64,000 nt of DNA. It comes from Oscillospiraceae bacterium. GTDB taxonomy: Bacteria; Bacillota; Clostridia; Oscillospirales; Oscillospiraceae. The translations under genes and the position numbers were made by a program. Position 1 is the first letter of the stretch. Every line of letters begins with the position of its first letter. Below are positions 35,704-44,193 of this stretch, piece after piece. The stretch spans positions 32,918 to 96,917 of the forward strand of contig JAFRIV010000029.1 of NCBI GenBank assembly GCA_017432615.1. The letters run 5' to 3'. The notes below the pieces were generated by a model. The model ran no database searches. It saw nothing but the letters and a program-made list of their open reading frames with translations, and was not told the DNA's origin.

Positions 35704-36375
35704 TTAACCCATGTAATCCCCGTTGTAGCTTACCAGCACGGCGCTATCTACCCCGCTGATGTCACACAGTTCGTTGATAAAGTCGGTATTGTCGTCCTTC
35801 AGGCGGATCTCCAGATTCAGCTCCACGCTGCCCTTTCTGGCTGTTTTGCTTTTTACCACGCAGCGATGGGTTTTGCTTCTGAGCATCTTTACCGCTTCCT
35901 CTTCACTTGTGTGGCTGTCGCAGGTCAGCACAACGATATAGGGGTTCGTGTGGCTTTTCCGGTTGGAAAAAACAAGCAGGATCACGCCGATCAGCACACT
36001 GCCGAAAACAGCCAGGGGGATCATTCCCGCCGCCAGAACAATGCCTGCCGCAATTGCCCAGAAAAGAAACGCAATATCCAAAGGTTCCTTGATTGCCGTG
36101 CGGAAACGAACAATGGAGAGTGCGCCTACCATACCAAGGCTCAGCACCACATTGGAAGTTACGGCAAGGATCACAAAGGTGGTGATCATTGTCAGGGCAA
36201 CCAGAGTAACGCCGAAACTGGAGGAATACATAACCCCTGCATAGGTCTTCTTGTAAACGAAGAATATAAAAAGCCCGAGGCCGAAGGAAAGCACCAGCGC
36301 CAGTATAATATCCAGCATGCTGATGGCACTCACATTTTCGAGAAAACTGGACTTGAAAATATCCTGAAAGCTCAT
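35704..36375 (-). CDS. DUF4956 integral membrane protein
   Basis: The 223-residue protein has four membrane segments in its first 135 residues (ISMLDIILALVLSFGLGLFI, VTLVALTMITTFVILAV, LGMVGALSIVRFRTAIKEPL, GMIPLAVFGSVLIGVILLVF). A cytoplasmic ferredoxin-like C-terminal domain follows. GALSIVRFRTAIKEP is the conserved loop of DUF4956. The function of the family is not established; it often sits beside VTC-domain polymerases, as here. It starts 36 bp after the VTC gene and ends 12 bp before the beta-helix gene. Confidence 0.88.
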   Translation of the reverse strand: MSFQDIFKSSFLENVSAISMLDIILALVLSFGLGLFIFFVYKKTYAGVMYSSSFGVTLVALTMITTFVILAVTSNVVLSLGMVGALSIVRFRTAIKEPLDIAFLFWAIAAGIVLAAGMIPLAVFGSVLIGVILLVFSNRKSHTNPYIVVLTCDSHTSEEEAVKMLRSKTHRCVVKSKTARKGSVELNLEIRLKDDNTDFINELCDISGVDSAVLVSYNGDYMG

Positions 36376-36410
36376 GAATAATACTCCTTTGCTAAATTAA
36401 CCGGTAAGAC

Positions 36411-37088
36411 CTATCCGTAGATCCTGCACTGCGCGTACTTGGAAAAAGCACATGCGCGTCTGCCGGGCGTCTGTACAGCGTCACGAATGATGGAAGGGAG
36501 AAATGCATCCCACTTCACTTCCAGAATGATAGGGGCATCTCCCGCTGAAACAGTAATGGTATCCGGATTCAGAAAATCTTTGCTGCCGAGTCCTGTCCGG
36601 ATATCGTAATCAAACGTTACGCGTACATTGCCGGGGGGATATATAAAAGGTTCCCGCGTATAATCAACGATCGTCATCGGACGCATTCCCTGATAACGCA
36701 TCTTGCAGTAAAGCTCCTGAATAAGACTGTAAGAACTGCGAAGCATCCAGTCTGTGTCACCGTCGACAATTTTTTGTGTCTCTTCTTTTGTCAGCGGTGC
36801 GCTGTACTTGGTGCCCAGACCGTTCCTCTTGCTTTTCTTTTCCAGATGGATCAGAGACGGGTCGCCATTATAATACCGGATGCGAAATTTTTCACGCATA
36901 TCTACCCCGTCAATTTTTTCCCGCAGAGCTTTATCATACAAATTGTCAAAATACAGACTGCGGATCAGATATTTCCCCTCAGCAGCATGAGGATCCGGCT
37001 CGGCAACGGCTCTCAGCCTGGAGCGAATGGAAAGCAGATCCGCATAACTGATTTCATGCTTCCATTCATGGCGGTAGTGGATCTCCAA
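36411..37088 (-). CDS. VTC-domain polyphosphate polymerase-like protein
   Basis: The roughly 225-residue protein has the VTC (CYTH/TTM-like tunnel) features YRHEWKHEISYADL, RSLYFDN, KFRIRYYN, LEKKSKRNGLGTK and EVKWDAFLP. Basic and acidic residues line the tunnel, as in polyphosphate polymerases. It probably makes or handles inorganic polyphosphate at the cytoplasmic face. The start is taken as TTG 37088, because a GAGGTGAG site sits just upstream and the family normally starts a few residues before YRHE. ATG 37115 has no such site. It is the first gene of the three-gene cassette. Confidence 0.83.
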   Translation of the reverse strand: MEIHYRHEWKHEISYADLLSIRSRLRAVAEPDPHAAEGKYLIRSLYFDNLYDKALREKIDGVDMREKFRIRYYNGDPSLIHLEKKSKRNGLGTKYSAPLTKEETQKIVDGDTDWMLRSSYSLIQELYCKMRYQGMRPMTIVDYTREPFIYPPGNVRVTFDYDIRTGLGSKDFLNPDTITVSAGDAPIILEVKWDAFLPSIIRDAVQTPGRRACAFSKYAQCRIYG

Positions 37089-37140
37089 ATTCGTCTCACC
37101 TCTTTTTCCCTTCATCGGGCGGCGAAAATAGAATAAAAAT

Positions 37141-37169
37141 ATTTTACTTCTTTCCGGAAAGGGTTGCAA
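37141..37169 (-). promoter_or_regulatory. Promoter of the VTC-DUF4956-beta-helix operon
   Basis: On the minus strand, TTGCAA (37164-37169) and TAAAAT (37141-37146) are 17 bp apart. The leader to TTG 37088 would be about 46 nt. Confidence 0.65.
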
Positions 37170-37321
37170 GCAGAAAATAAGCACCAAAAGCTTACAGCTG
37201 TGTTTTTCATCGGCTTTTTCCGGTAATTGTTAATTTATCACCCCGGACTGAAAAAAATCTGAAATAAAGTACCGAGAAATGGTTACAAAAAAAAGATAGT
37301 GCGAAGAGGGAAAGACTGTGC

Positions 37322-37327
37322 TATAAT
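37322..37327 (+). promoter_or_regulatory. -10 box of the murA transcript
   Basis: A consensus TATAAT lies about 45 bp before the murA start. The -35 region has no close match, so the promoter may need an activator. Confidence 0.45.
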
Positions 37328-37372
37328 ACGTTCACATTATGTTAACACTGTTATGTTTGGCAGGTGGATATT

Positions 37373-38677
37373 GTGGAGAGATACATAATCAATGGCGGCC
37401 TTCCCCTAAAAGGAGAGGTTGAAATCAGCGGAGCAAAAAATGCCGCCGTTGCGATGATTCCTGCGGCACTCCTGGTGGATGGAGTATGCCGCATTGAGAA
37501 TATGCCGCACATCAGTGATACGGATATGCTTCTTACAATTATTTCCGAACTGGGTGCAAAGGTTCGTCTGGTCAATCATTCCACTGTAGAAATAGATTGT
37601 ACGCAGGTTTCTTTTCATGACGCTCCGTTTGATCTGATGCGGAAGATCCGTGCATCTTATTATCTGATTGGGGCTATGCTTGGGCGTTTTGGCGTTTCAA
37701 AGACGACAATGCCTGGCGGCTGTAATTTTGGGGAACGCCCGATTGACCAGCATATAAAAGGGATGGAAGCTCTGGGAGCGGAAGTCACGGTCGAGCATGG
37801 ATTTGTATATGCTGTTGCGACGGATGGCCATCTGCACGGTTCCAAGGTATATCTGGATAAAGTTTCTGTCGGAGCAACGATGAACATCATCCTCGCTTCG
37901 GTCCTTGCCTCCGGGAGAACGATTATAGAAAATGCTGCAAAGGAGCCCCATATCGTTGACCTCGCCAACTTCCTGAATGCGATGGGAGCGGATGTGCGAG
38001 GAGCCGGTACGGATACCATTAAAGTCTACGGAGTGGAAAAACTGCACGGCGGGACGTATGCCGTGATTCCGGATCAGATCGAGGCAGGCACGTATATGGT
38101 CGCGGCAGCCGCAACCGGCGGAGAAGTTCTGATCAAAAACATCATCCCCAAACATCTGGAGTGTATCAGCGACAAGCTGCGGGAAACCGGCACCATTGTC
38201 CAGATGTATGAGGATTCTGTCCTGGTACGCGGGAATGACAATCTGAGGCGGATCAGTGTAAAAACGATGCCTTATCCCGGATTCCCGACGGATATGCAGC
38301 CGCAGATGGCGACGCTGCTCTGTCTTGCAAACGGTACTTCGGTCATTACGGAAGGGATCTACGACAATCGATTCAAATATGCCCATGAATTGAGAAAAAT
38401 GGGCGCCAATATTCGCGTTGACGGAAGAGTATGCATTATTGAAGGCTGTCAGCGCCTGACGGGAGCACAGGTAATGGCCTGCGATCTTCGTGCCGGCGCA
38501 GCTATGGTGATCGCGGGGCTGTGTGCCGAAGGACAGACGCAGGTGGAGGATATCCATTATATCGAACGCGGTTATGAGGAATTTGTTTCTAAACTGCGAA
38601 ACCTTGGAGCGGATATTCGTATTGCAGACTATCCGGAAGATATGTGCTTTCCGGAGAGAAATGTTGCGGCAGTCTAA
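37373..38677 (+). CDS. murA: UDP-N-acetylglucosamine 1-carboxyvinyltransferase
   Basis: The 434-residue MurA/EPSP-synthase-fold enzyme performs the first committed step of peptidoglycan synthesis, using phosphoenolpyruvate. Signatures are INGGLPLKGEVEISGAKNAA, the PEP-binding catalytic C117 in MPGGCNFGERPIDQHI, and DLRAGAAMVIAGL. The fosfomycin-sensitive cysteine is present. GTG 37373 is preferred over GTG 37364, because AGGTGG lies 5 bp upstream and the resulting start (MERYIINGG) matches the family. Confidence 0.95.
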   Translation: MERYIINGGLPLKGEVEISGAKNAAVAMIPAALLVDGVCRIENMPHISDTDMLLTIISELGAKVRLVNHSTVEIDCTQVSFHDAPFDLMRKIRASYYLIGAMLGRFGVSKTTMPGGCNFGERPIDQHIKGMEALGAEVTVEHGFVYAVATDGHLHGSKVYLDKVSVGATMNIILASVLASGRTIIENAAKEPHIVDLANFLNAMGADVRGAGTDTIKVYGVEKLHGGTYAVIPDQIEAGTYMVAAAATGGEVLIKNIIPKHLECISDKLRETGTIVQMYEDSVLVRGNDNLRRISVKTMPYPGFPTDMQPQMATLLCLANGTSVITEGIYDNRFKYAHELRKMGANIRVDGRVCIIEGCQRLTGAQVMACDLRAGAAMVIAGLCAEGQTQVEDIHYIERGYEEFVSKLRNLGADIRIADYPEDMCFPERNVAAV

Positions 38678-38695
38678 AATACAGCAGAATTACAG

Positions 38696-38731
38696 AGGAG
38701 TGCTCTTTATGGGGGCACTCCTGTCTTTTTT
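38696..38731 (+). terminator. Terminator between murA and rlmH
   Basis: The stem AGGAGTGC/GCACTCCT (38696-38703, 38715-38722) is followed by TGTCTTTTTT. It lies 19 bp before the rlmH ATG, so rlmH may be transcribed partly by read-through. Confidence 0.75.
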
Positions 38732-38749
38732 CTGAAAAGGAGAAGTCTG

Positions 38750-39232
38750 ATGATCGCGATTAAAATGATCTGTGTCGGCAAGATGCGGGAAAAGTATCTG
38801 ATCGAAGCCTTCAAAGAGTACGAGAAGCGCCTCGGGGCATATTGTCGGCTGGAGTGGATAGAAGTACCGGAAACAAAACTATCTCCATCCCCCACGGAAG
38901 GGGAAATCACTGCAGCATTGGAAAAAGAGGCTGCTGCAGTCGTAAAAAGTCTTTACCCGGATGCCTATGTTGTGGTATTATGTATAGAAGGGAAAAAAAT
39001 GCCCAGTGAGGGTATTGCACAATTGATACGGGAGAGGGAAAACTCCGGGAAACCAAGGCTTTGTTTTGTGATTGGCGGTTCCTACGGATTGGCGGAATCG
39101 GTAAAACGATGTGCTGATCTCCGGCTTTCCATGTCCGAAATGACGTTTCCCCATCATTTGGCCCGTATCATGCTGACGGAGCAGATCTATCGTGCATTTA
39201 AAATTAATGAAGGATCTGCCTATCATAAATAG
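38750..39232 (+). CDS. rlmH: 23S rRNA pseudouridine-1915 N3-methyltransferase
   Basis: The 160-residue SPOUT enzyme has the N-terminal MICVGKMREKYLIEAFKEYE. The knotted SAM site reads CFVIGGSYGL, and the C terminus is SMSEMTFPHHLARIMLTEQI then YRAFKINEGSAYHK. It methylates pseudouridine 1915 in helix 69 of 23S rRNA. An AAAGGAGAAG site is 6 bp before the ATG. Confidence 0.96.
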   Translation: MIAIKMICVGKMREKYLIEAFKEYEKRLGAYCRLEWIEVPETKLSPSPTEGEITAALEKEAAAVVKSLYPDAYVVVLCIEGKKMPSEGIAQLIRERENSGKPRLCFVIGGSYGLAESVKRCADLRLSMSEMTFPHHLARIMLTEQIYRAFKINEGSAYHK

Positions 39233-39276
39233 AGAGTACAAAATTTAACATAAAACACTTTCAGGAGGACGCAATT

Positions 39277-41010
39277 ATGGGAGTTTCCTATATGGAAGAA
39301 TACCATGCATGGCTTGACAGCCCTGCTCTTGGTGAGAATGAATGGGAAGAGCTCAATGCTATTGCGGGGGATGAAAAAGAAATCAAGAATCGTTTTTTTG
39401 CCCCCCTGGAATTCGGCACAGCCGGGTTACGCGGTACGATGAAAACCGGCCTTCATCACATGAATATTCATGTGATCCGCCATGTTACACAGGCTTTTGC
39501 TGACGTTATCCGTGCAGAAGGGCAGGAGGCTATGGATAAGGGGATTGCCATTGACTTTGACTGTCGCCATAACAGTGCCACCTTTGCAAGGGAAGCCGCC
39601 TGTGTGATGGCGGCAAACGGCATCAACGTCAGCATCTTTGATGCGCTTCGCCCTACCCCGGAACTCAGTTTTGCTATTCGGCACTATGGGCTGACGGCTG
39701 GGATTAATATCACGGCAAGTCACAATCCGAAAGAGTATAACGGTTATAAGGTCTACTGGTCAGATGGTGCTCAGCTGCCGCCGCAAAAGGCCGCCGCGAT
39801 TGCCAAACGGATGGAGGAGACGGATCTCTTTACCTCATATCATACCTGTGATTTTGATGAGGCGGTGGCGGAAGGTCGTATTTCTCTGCTTGGCAGTGAA
39901 ACGGATGAAGTCTTCATGAAGGAAGTCTTGAATGAAGCTGTCGACAGGAAGATCGTACCGGAAGTTGCAGATGATTTCAAAATCGTCTATACGCCATTCC
40001 ATGGCTGCGGATACAAGCTGGTTCCTGAGGTCCTGCGCCGGCTTGGCGTAAAGCATTTGCTGCCGGTCAAGGAACAGATGGTGATCGATGGGGATTTCCC
40101 AACAGTTCTCAGCCCGAATCCGGAAAATCCGGAGGGTTTTGCTCTTGCCATCGAGCTCGCCAAGAAAGAGGGAAGTGACCTGATTATCGGGACAGACCCT
40201 GATTCAGACCGCATTGGAACAATGGCACGTAATGCATCGGGAGAATTCATGCCCATTACGGGCAATCAGCTTGGCGTGCTTCTGTTGGACTATATTATCC
40301 GCGCAAGAATAGCCACCGGTACGATGCCGGAAAACCCCGGAATGGTTTCCAGTATTGTCACAACAGGTATGGCTCGTGCTGTGGCGGAAGCTAATAATGT
40401 CCATTTTGAAGAGACGTTTACCGGTTTCAAGTTCATGGCGGAACGGATCGGAGAATGGGAGAAAGCCGGCAGCTATCATTATATCATGGCGTATGAAGAG
40501 AGTTACGGCTATATGTTCGGAGAGTATGTAAGAGATAAAGACGCGGTTACGGCATCTATGCTGGTTACAGAAATGGCGGCATTTTATCACAAACAGCATA
40601 TGACGCTGTTTGATGCAATGGATGCTCTTTATGAAAAATACGGCTGGTTTTCCGAGCACACGATCAATCTGGTCATGCCGGGGCTGGACGGACTGGAAAA
40701 AATGCAGGCTTTGATGACAGAGCTCCGTACCAATCTTCCGGAAACGATTGCCGGAGAACAGGTGATCCGTACGCGGGATTATCTGGACGGCAGCATCTAT
40801 GTTGCCGGTCTCGGAAAAGTGGACCATACACAGATGAGCGGGTCTAACGTACTGTACTTTGAAATGGCGGACGGGAGTACATTTATTATCCGTCCTTCCG
40901 GCACAGAGCCGAAAATCAAAGTGTATATTCTGGTCCGGGGCAGCAGCCGCGAGGCCTGCAAAGAGAAAATCAAAGTCTTTACCGATTTTGCGGAGACGCT
41001 TAGAAGATGA
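39277..41010 (+). CDS. Phospho-sugar mutase (phosphoglucomutase/phosphomannomutase)
   Basis: The 577-residue alpha-D-phosphohexomutase has all four domains. FGTAGLRGTM opens the sequence and TASHNPKEYNGYK holds the phosphoserine. The metal loop is DPDSDRIG, the sugar loop EESYGYM, and the phosphate-binding loop RPSGTEPKIK. The length and motif set suit the Bacillota PgcA-type enzyme linking glucose-6-phosphate and glucose-1-phosphate. The GH13 enzyme further along the run could feed glucose into it. A canonical AGGAGGA site precedes the ATG by 7 bp. Confidence 0.93.
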   Translation: MGVSYMEEYHAWLDSPALGENEWEELNAIAGDEKEIKNRFFAPLEFGTAGLRGTMKTGLHHMNIHVIRHVTQAFADVIRAEGQEAMDKGIAIDFDCRHNSATFAREAACVMAANGINVSIFDALRPTPELSFAIRHYGLTAGINITASHNPKEYNGYKVYWSDGAQLPPQKAAAIAKRMEETDLFTSYHTCDFDEAVAEGRISLLGSETDEVFMKEVLNEAVDRKIVPEVADDFKIVYTPFHGCGYKLVPEVLRRLGVKHLLPVKEQMVIDGDFPTVLSPNPENPEGFALAIELAKKEGSDLIIGTDPDSDRIGTMARNASGEFMPITGNQLGVLLLDYIIRARIATGTMPENPGMVSSIVTTGMARAVAEANNVHFEETFTGFKFMAERIGEWEKAGSYHYIMAYEESYGYMFGEYVRDKDAVTASMLVTEMAAFYHKQHMTLFDAMDALYEKYGWFSEHTINLVMPGLDGLEKMQALMTELRTNLPETIAGEQVIRTRDYLDGSIYVAGLGKVDHTQMSGSNVLYFEMADGSTFIIRPSGTEPKIKVYILVRGSSREACKEKIKVFTDFAETLRR

Positions 41011-41070
41011 CTTGCTGCACGTTTCCCTTTTACAGGAACAGTTTAACTCTGAACCGTTTGGAGGAAGATT

Positions 41071-42084
41071 ATGATCGATAAAATCATCGAGGCGGAACGC
41101 ATGGATGACCTCATCAATGTTTTTGGTTCTTTTGATCAGAATCTTCGTATTCTGGAATCTGAACTGAACGTGAAGGTTTTGGATCGGGAGGAAATGCTGC
41201 ACGTCTGCGGTGAAGAGGAAAATGTGGCTCTGGCAGAGAAGACGATCAGAGGGTTGCTGACGCTTGCTGCAAAAGGAGAAGCAATCAACGATCAGAATGT
41301 TCGGTATGTTCTGAAGCTGGTACGTCATGGACAGGAGGACAAAATTCAGGAACTCGTCGGTGACGTGATCTGTATTACGGCAGGAGGAAAGCCTATCAAA
41401 CCGAAAACTCTCGGACAGCGGTTATACTGTGATGCGATTGCTAACAGCACGGTTACCGTTGGCGTGGGTCCGGCCGGTACAGGAAAATCTTATCTTGCGG
41501 TTGCTGCTGCGGTAGCGGCGTTTCGTGCAGAACAGGTAAACCGTATCATCCTGACACGCCCTGCCGTGGAAGCCGGCGAACGCCTCGGCTTTCTGCCCGG
41601 TGATCTGCAAAGTAAAGTGGATCCGTATCTCAGACCACTGTATGATGCACTGTTTGATATGCTGGGCGTCGAGACTTATCAGAAATATCTGGAGCGCGGC
41701 AGCATCGAAGTAGCACCGCTTGCCTATATGCGAGGCCGGACTCTCGATGACAGTTTTATCATACTCGACGAGGCGCAGAATACTTCCGGGGAGCAGATGA
41801 AAATGTTCCTGACACGGTTGGGATTCGGCTCAAAAATGGTGATTACCGGCGATATTACACAGATCGATCTGCCGGAGGAGAAGACCAGCGGTTTGAAAGT
41901 GGCAATGAAAGTGCTGGACGGAATCGACGATGTCTCCATCTGTACGTTGACAGGCGCGGATGTAGTACGTCATCGCCTGGTGCAGAAGATCATAGAGGCT
42001 TATGAGGATTATGAAAAGAAAAATCCTGTCGCGCCGGTGAAAAAAATGCCGGGAAAGCGTTATTTGAAGAGGGCAGAGCGATGA
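41071..42084 (+). CDS. phoH: PhoH-family ATPase
   Basis: The 337-residue protein has an N-terminal KH-like region (DQNLRILESELNVKVLDREE). The PhoH NTPase has Walker A VGPAGTGKSYLA, RPAVEAGERLGFLPGDLQSK and Walker B FIILDEAQNTS. PhoH-family proteins are RNA-associated ATPases or helicases encoded next to the endonuclease YbeY, as here; the two overlap by four bases (ATGA). Confidence 0.94.
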   Translation: MIDKIIEAERMDDLINVFGSFDQNLRILESELNVKVLDREEMLHVCGEEENVALAEKTIRGLLTLAAKGEAINDQNVRYVLKLVRHGQEDKIQELVGDVICITAGGKPIKPKTLGQRLYCDAIANSTVTVGVGPAGTGKSYLAVAAAVAAFRAEQVNRIILTRPAVEAGERLGFLPGDLQSKVDPYLRPLYDALFDMLGVETYQKYLERGSIEVAPLAYMRGRTLDDSFIILDEAQNTSGEQMKMFLTRLGFGSKMVITGDITQIDLPEEKTSGLKVAMKVLDGIDDVSICTLTGADVVRHRLVQKIIEAYEDYEKKNPVAPVKKMPGKRYLKRAER

Positions 42085-42554
42085 ATGAGATCCTGATCAG
42101 AAGAGAAAAAAAGAATCTCGGATACCCACAGGCAGCAGCTTTGATAAAAAAAGCCGCCTTGCGTACGCTGCAGGCGGAGGGCATCACGGCAGAATGTGTG
42201 TTTTCTGTTCTTCTGACGGATGACGTGGGAATACAGGAGGCAAACCGTTCGTTCCGGGATACCGATGCGGTCACGGATGTGCTTTCGTTTCCGATGAACG
42301 AGCTGATCCCCGGAGAGTTTCGCGCGGAGGAGTGTGAAACCGAACCGGAGACAGGGAAGATTCTTCTGGGAGATATGATGCTGAATCTTGGCAGATGTGC
42401 CCTGCAGGGAGAAGAATACGGGCACGGGTTTGCACATGAGGTACAATATCTGACGACGCATTCTGTCCTGCATCTCCTGGGGTATGACCACATGAAGGAA
42501 GAAGAAAAACGACTGATGAGACAGAGAGAAAAGGAGATCATGGGAGAAGTATGA
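42081..42554 (+). CDS. ybeY: Endoribonuclease YbeY (rRNA maturation)
   Basis: The 157-residue zinc metalloprotein has the motif H-S-V-L-H-L-L-G-Y-D-H (three histidine ligands) and the upstream DTDAVTDVLSFPM. It is needed for 16S 3'-end processing and 70S quality control. It overlaps phoH and era by four bases each. Confidence 0.95.
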   Translation: MNEILIRREKKNLGYPQAAALIKKAALRTLQAEGITAECVFSVLLTDDVGIQEANRSFRDTDAVTDVLSFPMNELIPGEFRAEECETEPETGKILLGDMMLNLGRCALQGEEYGHGFAHEVQYLTTHSVLHLLGYDHMKEEEKRLMRQREKEIMGEV

Positions 42555-43438
42555 CAAAATCTGCAGTGCTGACGGTTTGCGGCAGACCGAATGTCGGAAA
42601 ATCTACTTTGACCAATGCCCTTGTGGGTGAGAAAATTGCTATAGTATCCAGTAAACCGCAAACAACGCGCAACCGCATTACAGGGATTGTTCAGCATGGG
42701 GATACGCAGTTTGTACTGCTGGATACTCCCGGATTTATCCGGCCTCGTAATCGACTGGGAGACTATATGGTCAATGTAGTGAAGGAAAGCGTCACCGATG
42801 TAGACGGCGTTCTTTTCCTGGTTGAGCCTTTGATAGAGCCCGGTCCCGGAGAGACGGCACTGGCAGAGAAGCTGCGTTCCTGCGGTGCACCTGTCCTGCT
42901 TGTGATCAACAAGATCGATACGGTGGAAAAGGATAAACTGCTGGGTGTTATTGCCGCTTACTCAGCTCTGCTGCCGTTTGAGGCGGTGATCCCCATTTCG
43001 GCCAGGACCGGCGATGGGCTGGATATCCTGCTGGAAGAGATGGAAAAGCTTGCAGTGGAAGGCCCGCATCTTTTTCCGGAAGACAGTATTACAGACCAGC
43101 CGGAGCGTCAGATTTGTGCGGAACTGATTCGTGAAAAACTGCTTGCCTGTCTGGATAAAGAAATTCCTCACGGTACAGCGGTGGAAATTGAGCGCTTTGC
43201 CGAGCGGGAGAATGGGATTATTGATCTGGAGGCTGTGGTCTACTGTGAGAAGAACAGCCACAAAGGCATCATAATCGGGAAAAACGGAGCCATGCTCCGG
43301 GAGATCGGTTCCCGCGCCCGTACGGATATAGAGGCACTTCTCGGAACGAAGGTCTATCTCCAGACATGGGTCAGAGTGAAAGAAAACTGGCGTGACAGCG
43401 AGGTGCTGCTTCGCAATTTCGGATATCGTGACACCTGA
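42551..43438 (+). CDS. era: GTPase Era
   Basis: The 295-residue protein has a TrmE-Era-type G domain (GRPNVGKSTLTNAL, DTPGF, NKID, SAR) and a C-terminal KH domain (GIIIGKNGAMLREIGSRART). It binds the 3' end of 16S rRNA in 30S assembly. The last base of its TGA is the first base of the recO ATG. Confidence 0.96.
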   Translation: MTKSAVLTVCGRPNVGKSTLTNALVGEKIAIVSSKPQTTRNRITGIVQHGDTQFVLLDTPGFIRPRNRLGDYMVNVVKESVTDVDGVLFLVEPLIEPGPGETALAEKLRSCGAPVLLVINKIDTVEKDKLLGVIAAYSALLPFEAVIPISARTGDGLDILLEEMEKLAVEGPHLFPEDSITDQPERQICAELIREKLLACLDKEIPHGTAVEIERFAERENGIIDLEAVVYCEKNSHKGIIIGKNGAMLREIGSRARTDIEALLGTKVYLQTWVRVKENWRDSEVLLRNFGYRDT

Positions 43439-44193
43439 TGGGCTACTTTTCAACCGATGCACTTGTGCTGCGGGAAGTGCGCTATAAAGAGGCGGACAAG
43501 ATATTGACTGTCTTTACGGCAGATCGCGGGATCGTAACTGCGAAAGCACGCGGTGCACTGCGAAAAAACAGCCTGACAGCAGCTGCTGCACAGCAGCTTA
43601 CGCTTTCCGAGATGACGTTTTTTGAAAACAGGGGCCGTCTTACAGTGCACGAAGCTGTTGTAAAAGAGGCGTTCACAGGATTGCGAAAAAATATCGAAGC
43701 ATATTCACTCGGGTGTTATTTTGCGGAATGTATTGAAGCTTTGGTGCCGGAGGGGGAGGTGGATTCCCTCTCTTTTCAGTTGATTTTGAATTCTCTGTTT
43801 GCACTTTGTCAGGCATTCCGTGACAGTCTTCAGATCAAAGCTGCCTTTGAACTGAGACTGATGAGTATTCTGGGATATACCCCGGATCTCACGGTATGTG
43901 CCGTTTGCGGCAGAAAACAGCCTGTACGGCCGCTTCTCGGAATACAGACGGGGCACATTGTGTGCAGTTCCTGCCGAAGTGCCGATATCGGTACGACAGT
44001 ACCGCTTTGTGAAGATTCCCTCAGGGCAATGCAATATATCGTCTCGGCGCCTGCAAAGCAATTATTCTCTTTTCATGTTGCGAATGACGCGTTGAATCGT
44101 CTGAGTGAATGTTGTGAACGTTACCTGACGGAGCAGTCCGGCAGGCATTTTGCTACACTGGATTATTGGAAAAGGTTACGAAACCAATGGTAA
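43438..44193 (+). CDS. recO: DNA repair protein RecO
   Basis: The 251-residue protein has an N-terminal OB fold (YFSTDALVLREVRYKEADKI, RGIVTAKARGALRKNS) and a C-terminal helical domain with a zinc site (CAVCGRKQ ... CSSC). It loads RecA on SSB-coated DNA with RecR. It follows era directly and overlaps mutS2 by seven bases. Confidence 0.94.
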   Translation: MGYFSTDALVLREVRYKEADKILTVFTADRGIVTAKARGALRKNSLTAAAAQQLTLSEMTFFENRGRLTVHEAVVKEAFTGLRKNIEAYSLGCYFAECIEALVPEGEVDSLSFQLILNSLFALCQAFRDSLQIKAAFELRLMSILGYTPDLTVCAVCGRKQPVRPLLGIQTGHIVCSSCRSADIGTTVPLCEDSLRAMQYIVSAPAKQLFSFHVANDALNRLSECCERYLTEQSGRHFATLDYWKRLRNQW

